From Rhodoferax sp. (GTDB taxonomy: Bacteria > Pseudomonadota > Gammaproteobacteria > Burkholderiales > Burkholderiaceae_C): a stretch of 64,000 bases of DNA. The notes under the pieces are model-generated. The model worked only from the letters and a program-made list of their open reading frames with translations, did not search any database and was not told the origin of the DNA. A program made the position numbers and the translations under genes. Of the stretch, positions 1 through 7,873 are shown piece by piece (the stretch's first letter is position 1; the number at the start of each line of letters is the position of its first letter). The DNA is taken from positions 31,360-95,359 of the forward strand of contig NZ_JAMPYG010000013.1 of NCBI RefSeq assembly GCF_023700745.1, given 5' to 3'.

Positions 1-1
1 A

Positions 2-943
2 CGCACGGGAAAACTGCAAGCTGCGATCAAAGCCGTTGAAACAAGCGGGGCGGCCGGCGCCGTGACGCCAGCCTCCAAGCGGGTCATGCCGGATTTGCCC
101 TTTAAATTTGCGAATTGGGATTCCGTCGATGCCGAGGTCAAGTTCAGCGCCCAATCCATGCGCCAAGCCAGTTACATGCCACTGGAGGCGCTCAGCACGC
201 AGTTGAGCCTGAAAGATTCGGTGCTGACACTGAATCCGCTCCAGTTTGGCGTGGCAAGTGGTCAGATCAATGCCGTGGTCAGGCTGGATGGTCGTCACAA
301 CCCGATCCAGGCCGAAGCCCAGGTGCAACTGAAGCGGCTGGCGCTGGCCAAATTGCTGCCAGCCGATCAAAAAGGCATAGCCAGCACCAGCCAGATCGGT
401 GGCCAGATCAAGCTGGCCGGCAGCGGCAATTCGGTGGGCAGCATGCTGGCCCATGCCGATGGCTCGGTTGCACTGCTGGTGTCGGGCGGCCAGATCAGCC
501 AGATGGCGATGGAAAAGGCCGGCTTGCACCTATGGGAAATCTTCCAGCTGACGCTCACCGGCGACAAACAAATCAAACTGCGCTGCGCGGTGGCCAACTT
601 CGATGTCAAGGCAGGTGACATGCAGACCAACACCTTGCTGCTCGACACCGAAGTGACCACACTGCTGGGCACCGGCCACATCGACCTGGCGCAGGAAAAG
701 CTGGACCTGACCCTGAACCAGAAAACCAAGAACACCAGCCCTTTGGCACTGCGCAGCCCGATCCACATCAGTGGCAATTTCGCCCAGCCCATCATCCGGG
801 TGGACCAAACCCGCGTGGCGGCACGCGCACTGGGCGCGCTGACGCTGGGTGTCATCAACCCGCTGCTGGCGCTGATCCCGCTGGTGGATGCCGGGCCGGG
901 CCAGGACAGCGATTGTGCGCAATGGCTGCAGCGGAAAAAATGA
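2..943 (+). CDS. AsmA family protein, C-terminal part (5' end outside window)
   Basis: The reading frame is already open at base 2 and continues to the stop at 943, so the gene starts upstream of the window. The visible 313 residues have the alternating beta-rich pattern of the AsmA C-terminal region: repeated short strands such as LSLKDSVLTLNPLQFGVASG, a GHIDLAQEKLDLTL stretch and a late SPIHISGNFAQPIIRVD stretch. AsmA-type proteins are long envelope proteins anchored in the inner membrane that help lipid and outer-membrane homeostasis. That role is known for the family and not shown here. Internal ATG/GTG codons near 62 are not the true start. Confidence 0.8.
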   Translation, partial: RTGKLQAAIKAVETSGAAGAVTPASKRVMPDLPFKFANWDSVDAEVKFSAQSMRQASYMPLEALSTQLSLKDSVLTLNPLQFGVASGQINAVVRLDGRHNPIQAEAQVQLKRLALAKLLPADQKGIASTSQIGGQIKLAGSGNSVGSMLAHADGSVALLVSGGQISQMAMEKAGLHLWEIFQLTLTGDKQIKLRCAVANFDVKAGDMQTNTLLLDTEVTTLLGTGHIDLAQEKLDLTLNQKTKNTSPLALRSPIHISGNFAQPIIRVDQTRVAARALGALTLGVINPLLALIPLVDAGPGQDSDCAQWLQRKK

Positions 944-1103
944 TGCTGAAAATGATCACTCCATTGTTGCGGGTGCTGCTGGCGGGTTTCGCGCAGTCGG
1001 TTGCGCCATCCTGGCCGGTCTGCAACGCAAGTCGGGCAAACTGGATATGCTGGACACTTCAAGCACATCGGAAGTCAGGACGCTAAGGCTTTTTTCCACC
1101 TGC

Positions 1104-1120
1104 GTTCGCTATCGCACAGA
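1104..1120 (+). promoter_or_regulatory. candidate operator, dyad-like motif copy a
   Basis: GTTCGCTATCGCACAGA lies 63 bases before the lipoprotein start at 1184. Nearly the same 17 bases recur at 7429, and related versions at 3366, 11194 and 14027, all in intergenic DNA in front of stress- or envelope-type genes. Shared pattern: GTNCGCYRNCRYACA. The binding protein is unknown; inference only. Confidence 0.4.
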
Positions 1121-1183
1121 AAAAATCTTACGATACAGCGACAGTGTCATGACTTTCAAAGATTTATCAACTGGAGTATGACA

Positions 1184-1660
1184 ATGAAAACCTTGAACAA
1201 ATTGACAGCGCTTGCCGCTGTGACAAGCACCCTGATTCTCGGTGGCTGCGCCAGCACGACCCCACTCAACAACACCAACGTGGGCACGACCTACCCGCAA
1301 CAGAACACCAGCAGCTACACGCAATATGGCGTGGTGCAGTCGATCGCCCTGGTGCCCCAGAACAATACCGGCACCAGCATCGGTGCAGGCGCCATCGCGG
1401 GTGCGGTGGTGGGTGGCATTCTTGGCAACCAGGTGGGCGGCGGCTCGGGTAAAACAGCCGCCACCGTGCTGGGGGCAGCGGGCGGTGCGTACGCCGGCCA
1501 TGAGCTGGAAAAACGCAACCAGGCCCAGCAAAGCAATGTGTACCAGCTGACGGTTCGCCTGAACAATGGCAGCCTCCAGACCCTGACGCAGTCCACCAGC
1601 AACGACATCCGGGTGGGTGACAGAGTGCGCATCGACAACGGCGTGGCGCAGCGTTACTGA
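1184..1660 (+). CDS. glycine-zipper 2TM lipoprotein with C-terminal SH3-like segment
   Basis: A 158-aa predicted outer-membrane or periplasmic lipoprotein. The start at 1184 is preferred over the in-frame ATG at 1178 because GGAG at 1173–1176 is 7 bases from 1184 but only 1 base from 1178. The N-terminus is a lipoprotein signal ending in the lipobox LGGC, about residue 24. Residues about 65–105 form a glycine zipper (GAGAIAGAVVGGILGNQVGG). The last 45 residues (VRLNNGSLQTL, VGDRVRIDNG) resemble the small beta-barrel that follows the zipper in SlyB/PcP-like proteins. The family is often envelope-stress induced. A dyad motif lies just upstream at 1104. The function is not known precisely. Confidence 0.75.
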   Translation: MKTLNKLTALAAVTSTLILGGCASTTPLNNTNVGTTYPQQNTSSYTQYGVVQSIALVPQNNTGTSIGAGAIAGAVVGGILGNQVGGGSGKTAATVLGAAGGAYAGHELEKRNQAQQSNVYQLTVRLNNGSLQTLTQSTSNDIRVGDRVRIDNGVAQRY

Positions 1661-1709
1661 GACCTTGCGGGTCAGACCACTCGCAAAGCGACGTGCTCTG
1701 ACCCCAACT
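1660..1709 (-). repeat. dispersed intergenic repeat, copy A
   Basis: On the minus strand this reads AGTTGGGGTCAGAGC, then a variable centre, then GAGTGGTCTGACCCGCAAG. A close copy is at 32095–32142, with looser relatives at 22796–22858 and 36637–36688. It lies between convergent genes, immediately after the lipoprotein stop. Confidence 0.6.
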
Positions 1710-1713
1710 AATT

Positions 1714-2442
1714 TCAACTCTCCTGCCGTAAACGCACGTCACTGAGCAGGCGGTTGATCTCCTTTTTGACCACGCCGTAGCATTCGCAGGTGCGTGATTC
1801 AAGGCCGGCCCGGTCCAGCACACCAATGTGGCCGCGGCGGTAGCGGATGTAACCCAGGCTTTGCAAGTGGCCGGCGGCGTCAGTCACGCTTTCGCGGCGC
1901 ACGCCCAACATGCTGGCCACCAGCTCCTGTGTCATCACCAGCTCACGCTCGGGCAATCGGTCCAGCGTCAGCAGTAGCCAGCGGCACAGTTGCTGCTCCA
2001 CCGAATGGTGGCGGTTGCAGGCGGCGGTCTGGGCCATTTGCGTCATCAGGGCCTGGGTGTAGCGCAGCAGCAGGTGCTGCAAGGGTCCGGCCACATCAAA
2101 CGCCTGCTTCAAAAGATGACGGTCCAGCCGGTAGGCGTGACCGGCGGTTTGCACCACCGCCGAGCTGGAAGTGGTGTCACCCCCCATGAACAGGGAGACA
2201 CCCACCACCCCTTCGTTGCCCACACCGGCGGTTTCTGCTGACGCGCCCGATTCGGTCACATAGTGCAGCGACACGATGGCCGTGGTGGGAAAGTAGGCAT
2301 GGCGCATTTGCGTGCCGGGGTCGTAGAGCATCTGGCCCAGTGCCAGCGGCACCAGTTCCAGGTCGGCGGCCAGGGCGTCAAAGTCCCGGGTTGGCAAGGC
2401 CGCCAGCAGATGGTTCTGATTGGGATTGTGTAGGAATGTCAT
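1714..2442 (-). CDS. Crp/Fnr family transcriptional regulator
   Basis: A 242-aa protein with an N-terminal cyclic-nucleotide-binding-like beta roll (about 15–130, containing YDPGTQMRHAYFPTTAIVS) and a C-terminal winged helix. The recognition-helix region is MTQELVASMLGVRRESVTDA, about residues 170–190. It lacks the N-terminal cysteine cluster of oxygen-sensing FNR, so a different signal is likely. It lies 17 bases downstream of the PAS response regulator on the same strand, so the two are probably co-transcribed. Such regulators control stress or energy genes in betaproteobacteria. Its targets are not known; the dyad motifs in this window are a possible set. Confidence 0.85.
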   Translation of the reverse strand: MTFLHNPNQNHLLAALPTRDFDALAADLELVPLALGQMLYDPGTQMRHAYFPTTAIVSLHYVTESGASAETAGVGNEGVVGVSLFMGGDTTSSSAVVQTAGHAYRLDRHLLKQAFDVAGPLQHLLLRYTQALMTQMAQTAACNRHHSVEQQLCRWLLLTLDRLPERELVMTQELVASMLGVRRESVTDAAGHLQSLGYIRYRRGHIGVLDRAGLESRTCECYGVVKKEINRLLSDVRLRQES

Positions 2443-2459
2443 GGGTGGCCCTGTTTTTT

Positions 2460-3284
2460 TTATTTGAGCTTGGAGGTCAGTTCAATCCCAATGCCGCGGT
2501 AGCCAATAAAGCGGCTGTTCCGGTTGAACATGGGTTCGCCGCTGACTTGAAAACTCTGCTTGCTGCCATCTGCATTGACGCGGTGAAATACAAAGTCAAG
2601 AAAGGGCTGGCGCTCGTCGATGATGGCACGCAATCTGGTGCGTTCAACTTCGTTCCAGCCGCCATAGGACGTGACCGCGACCTCCCCGTCCAAAGGCGCC
2701 ACCTGAATGCCAAGCATCTCCAGCACTGGGCCCGACACCTTGCTGAAGTGGCCGTTTTCATCCTGCTCCCAGTACCAGTCCGAAGCCAGTTCGGTCAGGC
2801 TGCGGTAGCGCGCCTCGCTCTCGCGCAGTTCGGCGGTGCGCTCGGCCACCGTGGCTTCCAGCTCTTTGTTGTAGTCGGCGAGTTTTTTGTACAGCAAGCG
2901 GACTTCGAGCATGTTGTGGATGCGCGTTTTGACCTCGACCAGATCAAACGGTTTGCTGATAAAGTCCTTGGCCCCGGCCGCCAGGGCGCGCAGCTTGTGG
3001 CCCGGCTGGGCGGTCAGCACAATCACCGGCATGTAGCCATCGGTCAGGTTGGTCTTGAGGCCTTCCATCACCTGAAAACCGTCCATGCCCGGCATTTGTA
3101 GGTCTAGCAGGATCAGGTCAAAACTTTTTTTTCGGTGCAGCGCACAGACTTCCTCAGGCTTCGTGGTGGCGCTCACCTGGGTATACCCGGCATCCGCCAG
3201 CACTTGCTCCAGCAGTTGCACATTGGCGGGCTGATCATCCACGATCAGGATGCTGGCTTGATGGATGGCGACGGTCATGGGCAT
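2460..3284 (-). CDS. response regulator with REC domain and PAS sensor domain
   Basis: This 274-aa protein begins with a phosphoacceptor receiver domain (about 8–125; acidic pocket VDDQ, phospho-aspartate in LILLDLQMPGMDGF, later PVIVLTAQ and the conserved lysine in ISKPFD). A coiled-coil linker follows (about 140–158) and then a PAS domain (about 160–272; FSKVSGPVLEMLGIQ, FRGIGIEL-like end). No DNA-binding, kinase, GGDEF or phosphatase output domain is present, so it probably relays signal by protein contacts. The Crp/Fnr regulator follows after 17 bases. The divergent lon-like gene lies on the other side of a 228-bp spacer. Confidence 0.85.
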   Translation of the reverse strand: MPMTVAIHQASILIVDDQPANVQLLEQVLADAGYTQVSATTKPEEVCALHRKKSFDLILLDLQMPGMDGFQVMEGLKTNLTDGYMPVIVLTAQPGHKLRALAAGAKDFISKPFDLVEVKTRIHNMLEVRLLYKKLADYNKELEATVAERTAELRESEARYRSLTELASDWYWEQDENGHFSKVSGPVLEMLGIQVAPLDGEVAVTSYGGWNEVERTRLRAIIDERQPFLDFVFHRVNADGSKQSFQVSGEPMFNRNSRFIGYRGIGIELTSKLK

Positions 3285-3365
3285 GGTCTTTTCCTGGTTG
3301 ACTGACCTCGATTGGAACAGTATTTTTCAAAGGCGCCATGATGCCTGACCGCCCCCCGCAAATCG

Positions 3366-3384
3366 GTACGCCAACACACATAGG
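3366..3384 (+). promoter_or_regulatory. candidate operator, motif copy c
   Basis: GTACGCCAACACACATAGG lies in the divergent spacer between the response regulator (minus) and the Lon-like protease (plus). It shares GTNCGCYRNCRYACA with copies at 1104, 7429, 11194 and 14027. Confidence 0.35.
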
Positions 3385-3512
3385 CGCTCCAGGCGGCACG
3401 TTCGTTACAGGGCCGGGCTGACTACGACGGGCCCGCCAGCATGCGCAATATCAAGACAGGTTGGGGGAATCTGGTAGAAACGGGTACCTGCACCATTCCC
3501 TGGAGCAACAGC

Positions 3513-5945
3513 ATGACCCTTTGCCACCTGGCCCCCACTGAGCTGGCCCTCAGCATCGCCCCTGAAGCCCTCGGCTTCAGCGATACCTCCGAATTGCTGC
3601 ACCAGCCCTTGCCCTGGATCGGCCAGGCGCGGGCCGAGACCGCAGCGCGCTTTGGGCTGAGCATGGACCAGCCCGACTACAACCTGTTTGTGCTGGGCGA
3701 AGTGGGCAGCGGCCGCTCGACGCTGCTGCAGCAACTGATGCGCGAGGTGGCTGCCACCAAGGCCGTGCCGCCCGACCTGTGCTATCTGCATAACTTTGAC
3801 GCCCCCGAAAAACCGCGCGCGCTGCGCATGCCGCCCGGCCAGGGACGGCTGTTGCGCCAGCTCATGGCACAAATGAGCAAAACGCTGCAAAAGGAAATTC
3901 CGCAACGGCTTGATGGCCCCGATTTCAAGGCCGAAAGTGCACACTTGGAAAAAACCTACAAGCTGGAAGAGTCCGGGGCCTACGCCGAACTCGACGCTTT
4001 TGCCGAAGCCCGCCACTTTGCGCTGTACCGGGAAGACGGCCACCTGATCTTTACCCTGCTGGGTGCCAAAGGCAAGGCCCTGACCGAAAGCGAGGCGCGC
4101 TCGCTACCCAAGGAGCAACGCGCCCAGGTGGAACAGGCCGAGCAGGAACTGCGCGCCGAAATCGTCCGCTACCTTGACAAAATCCGGCCCATTGAACGCC
4201 TCAAGAACGAAGGTCTGGCCGCGCTGCGGCGCCAGACCATCAAACCCCTGCTGGAGCATGAACTGCAGGAGATCCGGATGGAGCTCAAGAAACAGATCAA
4301 GGACACGCTCAAGCTGGGCCATTACCTGGACCGCGTGATGCAGGATGTGCTGGACAACCTGGATGCCTTTCGCGCGGCAGAGGCCGATGCCGGCATTGAT
4401 GAAGAACTGCGCCAGGAAGAGCTGGCTGCGGTGCTGGCACGCTACCGCGTCAACCTGGTGGTGGACAACGAAAGGTTGACCGGCGCACCGGTGATCATTG
4501 AAGACAACCCCTCCTACCACAGCCTGTTTGGCAGTGTCGAGTACCAGGCCGAAGAGGACGTGCTGCTGACCGATTTCTCGCGCATCCGGGCCGGCAGCCT
4601 GCTCAAGGCGCATGGCGGCTACCTGATGCTGCATGTGCGCGAACTGCTGACCGACGAGCTGGTGTGGGAAAAATTGCGCCGTTTTTCGCGCACCGGCCGC
4701 CTGCAGATTGAAGAACCCATGCAGATGTTTGCCCCCATGGCCACGGTGTCGCTGCTGCCGGAGGCACTGGACATTAACGTCAAGATCGTCCTGATTGGTG
4801 CCACCGAGGAGTACTACCTGCTGCAGGAGGCCGACCCCGAGTTTGCCCGGCGCTTTCGCGTCAAGGTGGATTTTGCCGAAAGCTTTATCGCCAGTGCGCA
4901 AACCTATGCGGCCTCGGCCGTGTTTGTGGGACACACCTGCCAGCGCCTGGGCTTACCCCATTTCTCGGCCGCCGCGGTGGCGCATTTGCTCGAAGATGCG
5001 CACCGCGAGGTCGACGACCAGACGCGCCAGAGTGCCGGGTTCGCCCACATGGAGGCGCTGGTGATGGAGGCGTCGGCGGTTTGCCACGCCCGGTCCGGCG
5101 CTCGGGTGGAGGGCGACGATGTGCGCGCCGCGTTGCAGGCCCGACGCCTGCGCCACGACTACCCGGACCAGCGGCTGCAGGAGACCATCACCGACGGTGA
5201 CCGGCTGATCAGTCTGCAGGGAGAAAAAACGGGTCAGATCAACGGCCTGACCCAGATTGACCTGGGCGACTACCGTTTTGGTTTTCCGGTGCGGGTCACG
5301 GCGCGCACCTCGGCCGGCAAGGACGGCTTGGTCAACGTTGAACGCGAGGTGGCGCTGTCGGGCCCGATTCACGACAAGGGGGTACTGATCCTGCACAGCT
5401 ACCTGTCCATTCTGTTCGCCGCCCAGGCGCCACTGGCACTCGACGCCACGCTGGTGTTCGAACAGGAGTACAACGGCATCGAAGGCGATTCGGCCTCGTG
5501 CGCCGAGCTGTACGCCCTGCTGTCGAGTCTGTCCGGCTTGCCGCTGAAGCAGGGCATTGCGGTCACAGGGGCCGTCAACCAGCACGGCGAGGTGTTGCCG
5601 GTGGGTGGTATCAACGAAAAAATAGAAGGTTTTTTCCGGATTTGCAATACCGCCGGGCTCACCGGTGAACAGGGCGTGCTGATTCCAAACCGCAACCGAC
5701 GTCACCTGATGTTGAGCAGCGACGTGGCGCAGGCCGTGGCACAAGGCCGTTTTCATGTGTACACGGCCGAACATGTGCGCGAGGGCATTGAACTGTTGAC
5801 TGGCTGTGCCAGCGGCCTGCCGGGCACGGCAAGCGGCTACGCGCCAGACACGGTGCTGGGCCGCGCCCAGGACACCTTGCAGGCCTACCGCCGGGCCTGT
5901 CAACTGGCCGACCACCCCCGGCCCGGGCGCAGGCGTGGACGTTAG
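3513..5945 (+). CDS. Lon-like ATP-dependent protease (LonB/YcbZ type)
   Basis: An 810-aa single-chain AAA+ serine protease. The start at 3513 is chosen because GGAG at 3502–3505 is 7 bases upstream; the frame is open to 3441 without a better ribosome site. The Walker A is GEVGSGRST (about 62–70). The middle carries long charged helices and the AAA module with a hydrophobic loop region. The C-terminal Lon protease domain has the catalytic serine in EGDSASCAELYAL and the catalytic lysine in VGGINEKIEGFF. It lacks the classical LonA N-terminal domain, as expected of the COG1067 family. It is a cytosolic quality-control protease by family; substrates are unknown. Confidence 0.9.
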   Translation: MTLCHLAPTELALSIAPEALGFSDTSELLHQPLPWIGQARAETAARFGLSMDQPDYNLFVLGEVGSGRSTLLQQLMREVAATKAVPPDLCYLHNFDAPEKPRALRMPPGQGRLLRQLMAQMSKTLQKEIPQRLDGPDFKAESAHLEKTYKLEESGAYAELDAFAEARHFALYREDGHLIFTLLGAKGKALTESEARSLPKEQRAQVEQAEQELRAEIVRYLDKIRPIERLKNEGLAALRRQTIKPLLEHELQEIRMELKKQIKDTLKLGHYLDRVMQDVLDNLDAFRAAEADAGIDEELRQEELAAVLARYRVNLVVDNERLTGAPVIIEDNPSYHSLFGSVEYQAEEDVLLTDFSRIRAGSLLKAHGGYLMLHVRELLTDELVWEKLRRFSRTGRLQIEEPMQMFAPMATVSLLPEALDINVKIVLIGATEEYYLLQEADPEFARRFRVKVDFAESFIASAQTYAASAVFVGHTCQRLGLPHFSAAAVAHLLEDAHREVDDQTRQSAGFAHMEALVMEASAVCHARSGARVEGDDVRAALQARRLRHDYPDQRLQETITDGDRLISLQGEKTGQINGLTQIDLGDYRFGFPVRVTARTSAGKDGLVNVEREVALSGPIHDKGVLILHSYLSILFAAQAPLALDATLVFEQEYNGIEGDSASCAELYALLSSLSGLPLKQGIAVTGAVNQHGEVLPVGGINEKIEGFFRICNTAGLTGEQGVLIPNRNRRHLMLSSDVAQAVAQGRFHVYTAEHVREGIELLTGCASGLPGTASGYAPDTVLGRAQDTLQAYRRACQLADHPRPGRRRGR

Positions 5946-6047
5946 TTCTTGCAGAAATTGCTGAGATCGAACAAAAACCAGGCATTGCGCTGTTCATCAT
6001 GCGCGCATACGATGGCGCACCGCACGGCTTGTTGAAGGAAGTTCGTC

Positions 6048-7415
6048 ATGTCCAATACGCGCATTGAAACCGACAGCTTCGGCCCGATCGAAGTCCCGGA
6101 AACCGCCCTGTGGGGTGCCCAAACGGCGCGCAGCCTGCGCTTTTTTGCCATTGGCGAGCAGCGCATGCCACTGCCTGTGATGCATGCACTGGCCTGGATC
6201 AAGTGGGCGGCGGCCCTGGTGAATGGCGAGCTGAATTTGCTCGATGCCAACAAAGCCCAAGCCATCGCCAAAGCAGCGCAGCGTGTGGCCAGCGGCGAAT
6301 TCGATGCCGAGTTTGTGCTGTCGGTCTGGCAAACCGGCTCTGGCACGCAAAGCAACATGAACGTCAATGAGGTGGTGGCCAAGCTGGCCGGGCACAACAG
6401 CCACCCCAATGACGACGTCAACCTGGGCCAGTCGTCCAACGATGTTTTTCCCAGCGCCATGCACCTTGCCGTGGCGCTGCAAACCCGCTCCGACTTGCTG
6501 ACTGCGCTGGAAACTTTGCGCTGTGCGCTGGTGGCCAAGGCCGTCGCATTTGATGAGATCATCAAGATTGGCCGCACACACCTGCAGGATGCCACACCCG
6601 TCACGCTCGGCCAGGAATTCGGTGCTTATGCGGCCCAGCTCGCGCTGTGTGCCAGCAGCATCGAGCATACCCTGTTGGCCGTGCACCAGTTGGCGATTGG
6701 CGGCACGGCAGTGGGCACGGGTCTGAACACGCACCCGGAATTCGGCACCCGGGTGGCGGCCAGGCTGGCGCAACAACTCAAGCTGCCGCTGGTACAGGCG
6801 GACAATCTGTTTGCCGCCATGGCGGGTCATGAGGCGCTGGTGGCCTTGCATGCCAGCCTGAAAATGCTGGCCATTGCCCTGACCAAGATCGCCAACGACA
6901 TCCGCCTGATGGGCAGCGGGCCGCGCGCCGGCCTGGGCGAGTTGCAACTGCCGCAAAACGAGCCCGGCAGCTCCATCATGCCCGGCAAGGTGAACCCCAC
7001 ACAAATTGAGGCACTGACCATGGTGTGCGCCCAAGTGATGGGCCATGACGCAGCCATTGGTTTTGCCGCGAGTCAGGGCCAGTTTGAACTCAATGTTTAC
7101 AAACCGCTGATCATTTTTGACACGCTTGACAGCCTGCGCCTGCTGACCGACGCCATGCTCAGCTTTACCCGGCACTGCGTGACGGGCATCACCGTTGATG
7201 CCGCGCGTGTGCAGGCGCTGTTGCAAAGCTCGCTGATGCTGGTCACGGCCTTGACCCCGCATATTGGTTACGACCGCGCCGCACAAATTGCCAAGTATGC
7301 CCACAACCAGGGTTGCACGCTGCGCGCCGCGGCGCTGGCGCTGGGCGCCGTCAGCGCCGAGCAGTTCGATGCCTGGGTTGACGTGAAACACATGCTCGGC
7401 CCGCAACCCAGCTGA
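6048..7415 (+). CDS. fumC: fumarate hydratase, class II
   Basis: A 455-aa protein of standard length for iron-independent fumarase, which interconverts fumarate and L-malate in the citric-acid cycle. The fumarase/aspartase signature GSSIMPGKVNPTQ is at about 307–319. Substrate-binding stretches typical of FumC are present: TGSGTQSNMNVNEV near 103, SSNDVFPSAMH near 130 and KIGRTHLQDATPVTLGQEF near 172. The start has GAAGGAAG a few bases upstream (6036–6043). It stands alone between the Lon-like gene and a small membrane peptide. Confidence 0.95.
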   Translation: MSNTRIETDSFGPIEVPETALWGAQTARSLRFFAIGEQRMPLPVMHALAWIKWAAALVNGELNLLDANKAQAIAKAAQRVASGEFDAEFVLSVWQTGSGTQSNMNVNEVVAKLAGHNSHPNDDVNLGQSSNDVFPSAMHLAVALQTRSDLLTALETLRCALVAKAVAFDEIIKIGRTHLQDATPVTLGQEFGAYAAQLALCASSIEHTLLAVHQLAIGGTAVGTGLNTHPEFGTRVAARLAQQLKLPLVQADNLFAAMAGHEALVALHASLKMLAIALTKIANDIRLMGSGPRAGLGELQLPQNEPGSSIMPGKVNPTQIEALTMVCAQVMGHDAAIGFAASQGQFELNVYKPLIIFDTLDSLRLLTDAMLSFTRHCVTGITVDAARVQALLQSSLMLVTALTPHIGYDRAAQIAKYAHNQGCTLRAAALALGAVSAEQFDAWVDVKHMLGPQPS

Positions 7416-7428
7416 ATGGGTGCGTTCA

Positions 7429-7445
7429 GTTCGCCATCGCACAGA
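7429..7445 (+). promoter_or_regulatory. candidate operator, motif copy b
   Basis: GTTCGCCATCGCACAGA differs by one base from the copy at 1104. It lies 124 bases upstream of the DUF3309 gene at 7570 and just after the fumC stop. The conservation between unrelated intergenic regions suggests a protein-binding site. Confidence 0.4.
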
Positions 7446-7569
7446 ACTTTATAGCCAACATCACGAAGCTACCGGGGTGGCAGCGTCTGATCGTTTGCGC
7501 GTCATTGATTGAACTGCAGAGATTTTTTATTTCTGCTGCGTCACATTTTTTCATTTAAAGGAGTATTCC

Positions 7570-7728
7570 ATGGGTCTAGGAACCATCGTGCTGATTGTGC
7601 TGATTCTGATGCTGGTCGGCGTCATCCCGGCCTGGCCGCATAGCCGGGGCTGGGGTTACGGACCCAGCGGCGGCCTGGGGCTGGTGCTGATCATCATCAT
7701 CGTGCTGCTGTTGATGGGGCGCATCTGA
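7570..7728 (+). CDS. DUF3309 family small membrane protein
   Basis: A 52-aa peptide with an excellent ribosome site (AAAGGAGT ending 5 bases before the ATG). Two hydrophobic helices (residues about 4–19 and 36–50) flank the hallmark hydrophilic centre WPHSRGWGYGPSGGLG, the conserved core of DUF3309. The function is unknown. Family members are short inner-membrane proteins, often near stress genes. The upstream motif at 7429 links it to the other stress-type genes here. Confidence 0.85.
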   Translation: MGLGTIVLIVLILMLVGVIPAWPHSRGWGYGPSGGLGLVLIIIIVLLLMGRI

Positions 7729-7873
7729 CGCATTCCCTTATGGATGGACCGAAGCGCGGTTTGCACGGTGCCCAAACGATGAAGCTGGCCGTTGTGGTCG
7801 GATCGACATCGGTTGCTCTGATGGCCTGGTAGATCAATGCCTGATCGTGCCGCTGATTGCGGCACATTCGCAC

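Noticed and set aside
888..1181. Small plus-strand frame after the AsmA gene
   Set aside because: It overlaps the AsmA end, has no ribosome site and no recognisable sequence. The 240-bp gap 944–1183 shows nothing else but the motif at 1104.
5997..7442. 481-codon minus-strand open frame
   Set aside because: Antisense shadow of fumC, whose family signatures and length are clear.
7656..7865. 69-codon minus-strand frame between the DUF3309 and kinase genes
   Set aside because: It overlaps DUF3309 in antisense, has no ribosome site and has composition typical of chance.
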